DNA of 47,175 nucleotides. Source: Bin22 sp034428635. Lineage in GTDB: Bacteria > Chloroflexota > Dehalococcoidia > Lucifugimonadales > UBA3495. Both the position numbers and the translations under genes were made by a program. The notes beneath the pieces are model-generated. The model saw nothing but the letters and a program-made list of their open reading frames with translations, did not search any database and was not told the origin of the DNA. The first letter of the stretch is position 1, and each line of letters begins with the position of its first letter. This document shows, in pieces, positions 44,087 to 47,175 of the stretch. The stretch is from contig DAOUHR010000099.1 of NCBI GenBank assembly GCA_034428635.1, positions 1-47,175 on the forward strand, in the 5' to 3' direction.

Positions 44087-44717
44087 GTTGCAATAACCTC
44101 TCTACTTCACCGCGTATAGCCAGTATCTCGTTCCGAGCGGTTTGGTCCCTGGTCTCCAGAACCGACAGTCCCTCGATCGCCGCCTGGGGATAAGATACCC
44201 GCTCCGTAGTCCTTGCCTTAAGTGAGGGCAAGTCATAGTCAGCCAGCGCCTGATCGATTTGCCGGCCTAACCTGGTCCTGGGCCGGGTCATGGTGATGAC
44301 AAAGACGGCCAATGGCGCGCCCCGGGAGTTTTGCTGCCTTGCCTTCACCGCCGACACAATGTCCGACGCAGCCCACACGTCAAAAGGGCTTGCCTTGGCG
44401 GGGATCAGGACAAGGTCAGCAGCCCGCACCGCATCAGCGCTGGTACGGGTGATTCCGGGTGGGCCATCGATTATCAACAAACTACAGTCCTGGGCAAGCC
44501 GCCTGGCCTGCTGGGGCAAGCGACTTGACTCAGCGGGGACTACTGTGACGTCCAACGGTTCTCGGGTCCGGCTTTGGGCCCAGTCCCAGGCGCTGCCCTG
44601 GGGATCGGCATCCAGCAGCACAACTTTGCCACCCTCCGAGAAGGCGCAGGCCAGATTAGTGGCCAGGGTTGTTTTACCGGTTCCACCCTTTTGATTTACT
44701 AATGCGATGATGGGCAA
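44073..44717 (-). CDS. parA: ParA-family partition ATPase
   Basis: This 214-residue protein has the deviant Walker A KGGTGKTT at residues 10-17 (with the signature Lys), Walker A' VVLLDADPQGSAWDW, Walker B SLLIIDGPPGITRTSA and the C-terminal KARTTERVSYPQAAIEGLSV. It is a short ParA of the type that pairs with an RHH protein and segregates low-copy plasmids or integrative elements. The upstream region (44718-44800) is rich in GTAC-containing words that may be the operator. The frame is intact. Together with the replication module at 30-35 kb it argues for a plasmid-derived element. Confidence 0.88.
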   Translation of the reverse strand: MPIIALVNQKGGTGKTTLATNLACAFSEGGKVVLLDADPQGSAWDWAQSRTREPLDVTVVPAESSRLPQQARRLAQDCSLLIIDGPPGITRTSADAVRAADLVLIPAKASPFDVWAASDIVSAVKARQQNSRGAPLAVFVITMTRPRTRLGRQIDQALADYDLPSLKARTTERVSYPQAAIEGLSVLETRDQTARNEILAIRGEVERLLQHDAR

Positions 44718-44934
44718 GCTATCACCCCATGAGAACTACGGTACAATAGTTCAACTAAACCGTTGTACACTTGTATTACTGTACGAGGATACCAATGTTC
44801 AAGGGTCTGTCGCAACTGGATGAGCGGACGTCTTTCTGCTAGTTTCGCGTTCCATTCATATTAGGTGGTGGAGTAAAGAGTTGGCGGCGGTTTGTAATGT
44901 TGGCCAGCGCCGGTTTTTCTGTTGACTTGTACAT

Positions 44935-45153
44935 ATGTATTGGCAAACAATTGTCCAAGTGTTGGGAGCCATAACCGTGCTTGCAGTCTTGGTTGAATTC
45001 GACACTCAACTCGGATCAAGGGGGGATTGGGCAAGTCCGGTCGTCGATATAAGAGATGGGAGCATATGGCAGATTAATGGGCCAAAGCACACAAAGGGCT
45101 TCGGTCTGCCTTTGCGAATGGTCATTAAGAGTAGTGGTGACGCAGCAGAATAA
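44935..45153 (+). CDS. Possible small membrane-associated protein
   Basis: This 72-residue frame starts MYWQTIVQVLGAITVLAVLV with a hydrophobic N-terminal helix, then a polar tail. There is no clear ribosome site and no family resemblance. It may be real or chance. Confidence 0.25.
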   Translation: MYWQTIVQVLGAITVLAVLVEFDTQLGSRGDWASPVVDIRDGSIWQINGPKHTKGFGLPLRMVIKSSGDAAE

Positions 45154-45408
45154 TGTTTAGAGAGACTGCTGCTGGTGCCAAAGGTAGGAAAGAGGAGGGG
45201 CGGAAGCCCCAATTGCTGTGGAGAGGACCACCGACGTTCAGCTGCCAGTACGTCCCGTTTTGCCAGGGATCATCGGCGGAGCCTGAAATTACGGATCGTC
45301 TGAGAGCCGTTTTTAGCCTGTTAATAAAACCGACGGGGTCTAGAAGTCACCCACCCCTGGAATTTCACCTCACTGAAAATGGGTCCCAGGCGTCGAAGGG
45401 AGAGGGTT

Positions 45409-45516
45409 ATGGCCGGAAGAAATTTGTCCGAACTGGAAACGTTATTACTTGCCATTTTCCCCGGCCGGCTGTTAGTTTTGTCCTATAATCATAATTATCG
45501 GACATTTATGTTTTGA
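45409..45516 (+). CDS. Leader ORF coupled to the integrase
   Basis: ATG 45409 follows gggagagg, a usable ribosome site, and encodes 35 residues (MAGRNLSELETLLLAIFPGR, then LLVLSYNHNYRTFMF). Its TGA (45514-45516) overlaps the integrase start TTG 45513 as TTGA. The integrase itself has no obvious ribosome site, so its translation may depend on this leader. The inverted repeat at 45479-45504 lies within the last codons. The peptide's own function is unknown. Confidence 0.45.
   Translation: MAGRNLSELETLLLAIFPGRLLVLSYNHNYRTFMF
45479..45504. promoter_or_regulatory. 11-bp inverted repeat upstream of the integrase, likely operator or -10 region
   Basis: TGTCCTATAAT (45479-45489) and ATTATCGGACA (45494-45504) are inverted copies with one mismatch around CATA. 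The left arm contains TATAAT. A repressor bound here would block a promoter just ahead of the integrase. No good -35 box is seen at standard spacing. Confidence 0.5.
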
Positions 45517-46487
45517 CAACTAGTACCGCCCTTCCCGCTCTAAAGTCCTCCAATCCGCCTGCTCCGGTGGACCGCCAGCGCCTGCAGGAGGCCATGGCCA
45601 GCGCCAGGTCGGCCTCCACCAGGCGGTGTTACCGGAGCCAGTGGAACCTATGGCGTCAGTGGGCCCAGGCCAGGGGTCATAATATTATGCCTGCCGCGCC
45701 GATGGCAGTGGCCGATTATCTGCTGGATCGGGCCGAGGATGGCGCATCCATCGCCACGGTCAAGTTGGCCCGCTCTGCCCTGGCCGCCATTCACAAGGAT
45801 GCGGGCCACCCCGACCCCACCGACAACGACGGAGTGCGCCGGGTGCTGGCGGGCCTAGCACGCAAGATTTCCCGTCCGCAGCAGCAGGCGGCGGCCCTTA
45901 CCAGGGAAGTGCAGGTGGCCATCCAGGCCACGGCCAGTTTTCCCAGGACGCTCCCCAGTGGGCAGATGGAGACTCCGGTCAGGGCCCGACGCAGGGCGCT
46001 GGTCGACATTGCCCTGGTGTCAGTGATGCGAGACGCTCTCCTGCGCCGCTCCGAGGCAGCGGCCCTCACCTGGGGAGACCTGGCGCCGGCCGCAGATGGA
46101 AGCGGTAGGCTGATGGTCCGAAACTCGAAGACGGACCAGATCGGTGAGGGATCAGTGCTTTACTTGAGCCCTGCCACCATGGATGCCCTATCACGTATCA
46201 AGCCCTCTGCCCCCGGCTCTGAGCAGACTGTCTTCGGGCTTTCTCCCCGCCAGATTAATCGGCGGATAGCCGCCGCTGCCAAAGCGGCTGGCGCTCAAGG
46301 AGACTTCGCCGGGCATTCACCCCGGGTGGGCATGGCCATTGACCTGGCCGCCTCCGGCTGTGAATTGCCCGCGCTTATGACTGCGGGAAGGTGGGAGTCT
46401 CCCACCATGCCAGCCCGGTACACGCGCAAAGAGGCCGCGGCACGGGGTGCCGTGGCTAGGTACTACGGTCGGCGGGGAGCCGCGTGA
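45513..46487 (+). CDS. Tyrosine recombinase/integrase
   Basis: TTG 45513 gives 324 residues. The N-terminal core-binding domain (MASARSASTRRCYRSQWNLW) is followed by the catalytic domain: Arg in MRDALLRRSEAAALTW, Lys in VRNSKTDQ, HxxR in FAGHSPRVGMAIDLA, Trp in TAGRWESPTMP and the nucleophile Tyr in ARYTRKEA. All catalytic residues are present and the length is normal for phage and element integrases. It is intact, unlike the related remnant at 9.0-9.3 kb. It is next to the par genes and at the right end of the plasmid-like region, as expected for an integrative element. Confidence 0.9.
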   Translation: MTTSTALPALKSSNPPAPVDRQRLQEAMASARSASTRRCYRSQWNLWRQWAQARGHNIMPAAPMAVADYLLDRAEDGASIATVKLARSALAAIHKDAGHPDPTDNDGVRRVLAGLARKISRPQQQAAALTREVQVAIQATASFPRTLPSGQMETPVRARRRALVDIALVSVMRDALLRRSEAAALTWGDLAPAADGSGRLMVRNSKTDQIGEGSVLYLSPATMDALSRIKPSAPGSEQTVFGLSPRQINRRIAAAAKAAGAQGDFAGHSPRVGMAIDLAASGCELPALMTAGRWESPTMPARYTRKEAAARGAVARYYGRRGAA

Positions 46488-46557
46488 GATGGAGAGAGGG
46501 AAACGCGCTGGCATTGAGTGGGGGCAACCCGACTCTGACTCAGAGTGGCAGACCGGT

Positions 46558-46878
46558 TTAGGGGGAGAGTTCCACCGTCTTCCCCGCCAGCAGCTGCAGG
46601 GTCCAGTGGTCGTGGCCTTAGGCCGCCGTAGTACAGGCCAGGGCAATGAGATGAGGTTCCACTCGTTCGTCCACTTTCCAGTGCCGGTTCGCCTGGTTAC
46701 GCCGGTGCAGCGTTTCCTCCAACCCCTCCCGCGCATACCGCTTCCTGGCTCGTATTACCGTCCGCTAGGAAATGTCCAGGGCCGTTGCCACCTGAGTCGC
46801 AGTCCAGCCCTCGTCCACTTTCAGCAGATGCCTCTTCTCCTCCGATGAGAGCCTCACGTCATACTTCTTCTGCACCAT
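46558..46878 (-). pseudogene. IS630-family transposase, N-terminal fragment with several in-frame stops
   Basis: From ATG 46878 the protein reads MVQKKYDVRLSSEEKRHLLK, then WTATQVATALDIS, a TAG, RTVIRARKRYAREGLEETLH and RRNQANRHWKVDERVEPHLI. After another stop (TAA) it reads GHDHWTLQLLAGKTVEL. This is the helix-turn-helix N-terminus of IS630-family transposases. Two in-frame stops and a third at 46558 make it inactive. The catalytic C-terminal half is missing. It lies just beyond the integrase. Confidence 0.75.
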
Positions 46879-46993
46879 GGACCCCACACCTCCCGCTACA
46901 CTTACACTGCTTCCCTTATAACGCTACCATCTCTCTCCCCCTATCGTCTTACCTGTCATCTCTGCTTTGACTGTCCACTAGTACCGGGTCAAG

Positions 46994-47175
46994 TTAGGAA
47001 TTGATGGGATAGAGTCGATGGAGCTTGGTGCGGGCATCAAGAATGTTGAAGCGCCAGTTGATGCAGGCTTTAGCTTCGTTCCGTTCCAGTTCCAGGGCAT
47101 GAATCTCCCGGCAGAGGGATTCCTCGTCGGGGAGACGCTGTCTGAGACAACTGCGGGAGAAGACGCTGAACTCGA
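46994..47175 (-). pseudogene. IS630-family transposase, C-terminal fragment at the window edge
   Basis: The minus strand reads SCLRQRLPDEESLCREIHAL, ELERNEAKACINWRFNILDA, RTKLHRLYP and a TAA at 46994-46996. The sequence INWRF-x-x-x-DARTKL-x-x-LYP is the standard C-terminus of IS630-family transposases. It enters from beyond the right edge, so its state there is unknown. It is not simply the other half of the neighbouring N-terminal fragment, because the order on the minus strand is reversed. Confidence 0.7.

Larger units (their letters stand above)
43863..44774. repeat. GTACACTTGT repeats bracketing the par operon, candidate parS/operator
   Basis: The same 10-mer lies at 43863-43872, just after the ribbon-helix-helix gene, and at 44765-44774, upstream of parA. 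The upstream copy sits in a cluster of TGTAC/GTAC words (cggtacaa near 44737, actgtacg near 44781). Bracketing of a parA-RHH operon by shared sites would fit centromere or operator sites for the small DNA-binding protein. Confidence 0.4.

Noticed and set aside
45153..45488. 111-codon plus-strand frame before the integrase
   Set aside because: It lacks a recognisable domain and overlaps the better-supported leader ORF.

Overview
The window is about 47 kb of GC-rich accessory DNA, dominated by mobile-element debris but with several intact modules. The secreted Excalibur-type nuclease with Pro/Thr linkers, the zinc-ribbon/CAP-domain protein and the DUF3352-like fragment suggest a Chloroflexota bacterium of the Dehalococcoidia/SAR202 type. 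This assignment is an inference from family resemblance; there is no rRNA or tRNA gene here to confirm it.

Layout. (1) 1-6.4 kb is an insertion-sequence graveyard: ISAs1, two IS1380 relics and an IS1182, all with broken transposases. The ISAs1 truncates a secreted matrixin-like protease gene, and a small non-autonomous element with the same ends sits in one IS1380 relic. (2) 6.5-12.6 kb holds a RelE-type toxin-antitoxin pair, the decayed C-terminal part of a large protein, a wrecked tyrosine integrase, an Uma2-family nuclease, a PIN/DUF104 toxin-antitoxin remnant, a nonsense-split nuclease lipoprotein and a nonsense-split PD-(D/E)XK nuclease. (3) 13.6-28.3 kb is an intact defense island. A five-gene minus-strand operon encodes a MutL/MORC-like GHKL ATPase, a Z1 ATPase, a DUF4420 PD-(D/E)XK nuclease, an AIPR protein and a C5-cytosine methyltransferase fused to a MIG/MutY-like glycosylase. 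This matches the composition of the Mza system. Divergent from it is a 1361-residue DUF4011-helicase-REase protein of the HheA type.

(4) 29.4-34.9 kb looks like a plasmid replication module: an iteron-like repeat field, then a minus-strand operon encoding a CHC2/Toprim primase, a RepA-like RecA-fold ATPase and an unassigned, probably replication-associated protein. (5) 35.3-36.7 kb is a complete IS701-family element with CTAG target duplications and a frameshifted transposase. (6) 36.8-43.1 kb is mixed cargo: zinc-ribbon proteins, a CAP-domain protein, a HEPN pair, a DUF3427-HNH nuclease relic and a two-gene TIR plus two-TM-protein cassette that could be a Thoeris-like defense system. (7) 43.9-46.5 kb has ParA plus a ribbon-helix-helix partner and an intact tyrosine recombinase with a coupled leader ORF. 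(8) The right edge holds two IS630-family fragments.

Taken together, the second half reads as an integrated plasmid or integrative element (replication, partition, integrase) next to the defense island. A striking contrast runs through the window. Transposases and many small genes carry a single stop or indel, while the roughly 14 kb defense island and the rep, par and integrase genes are uninterrupted.
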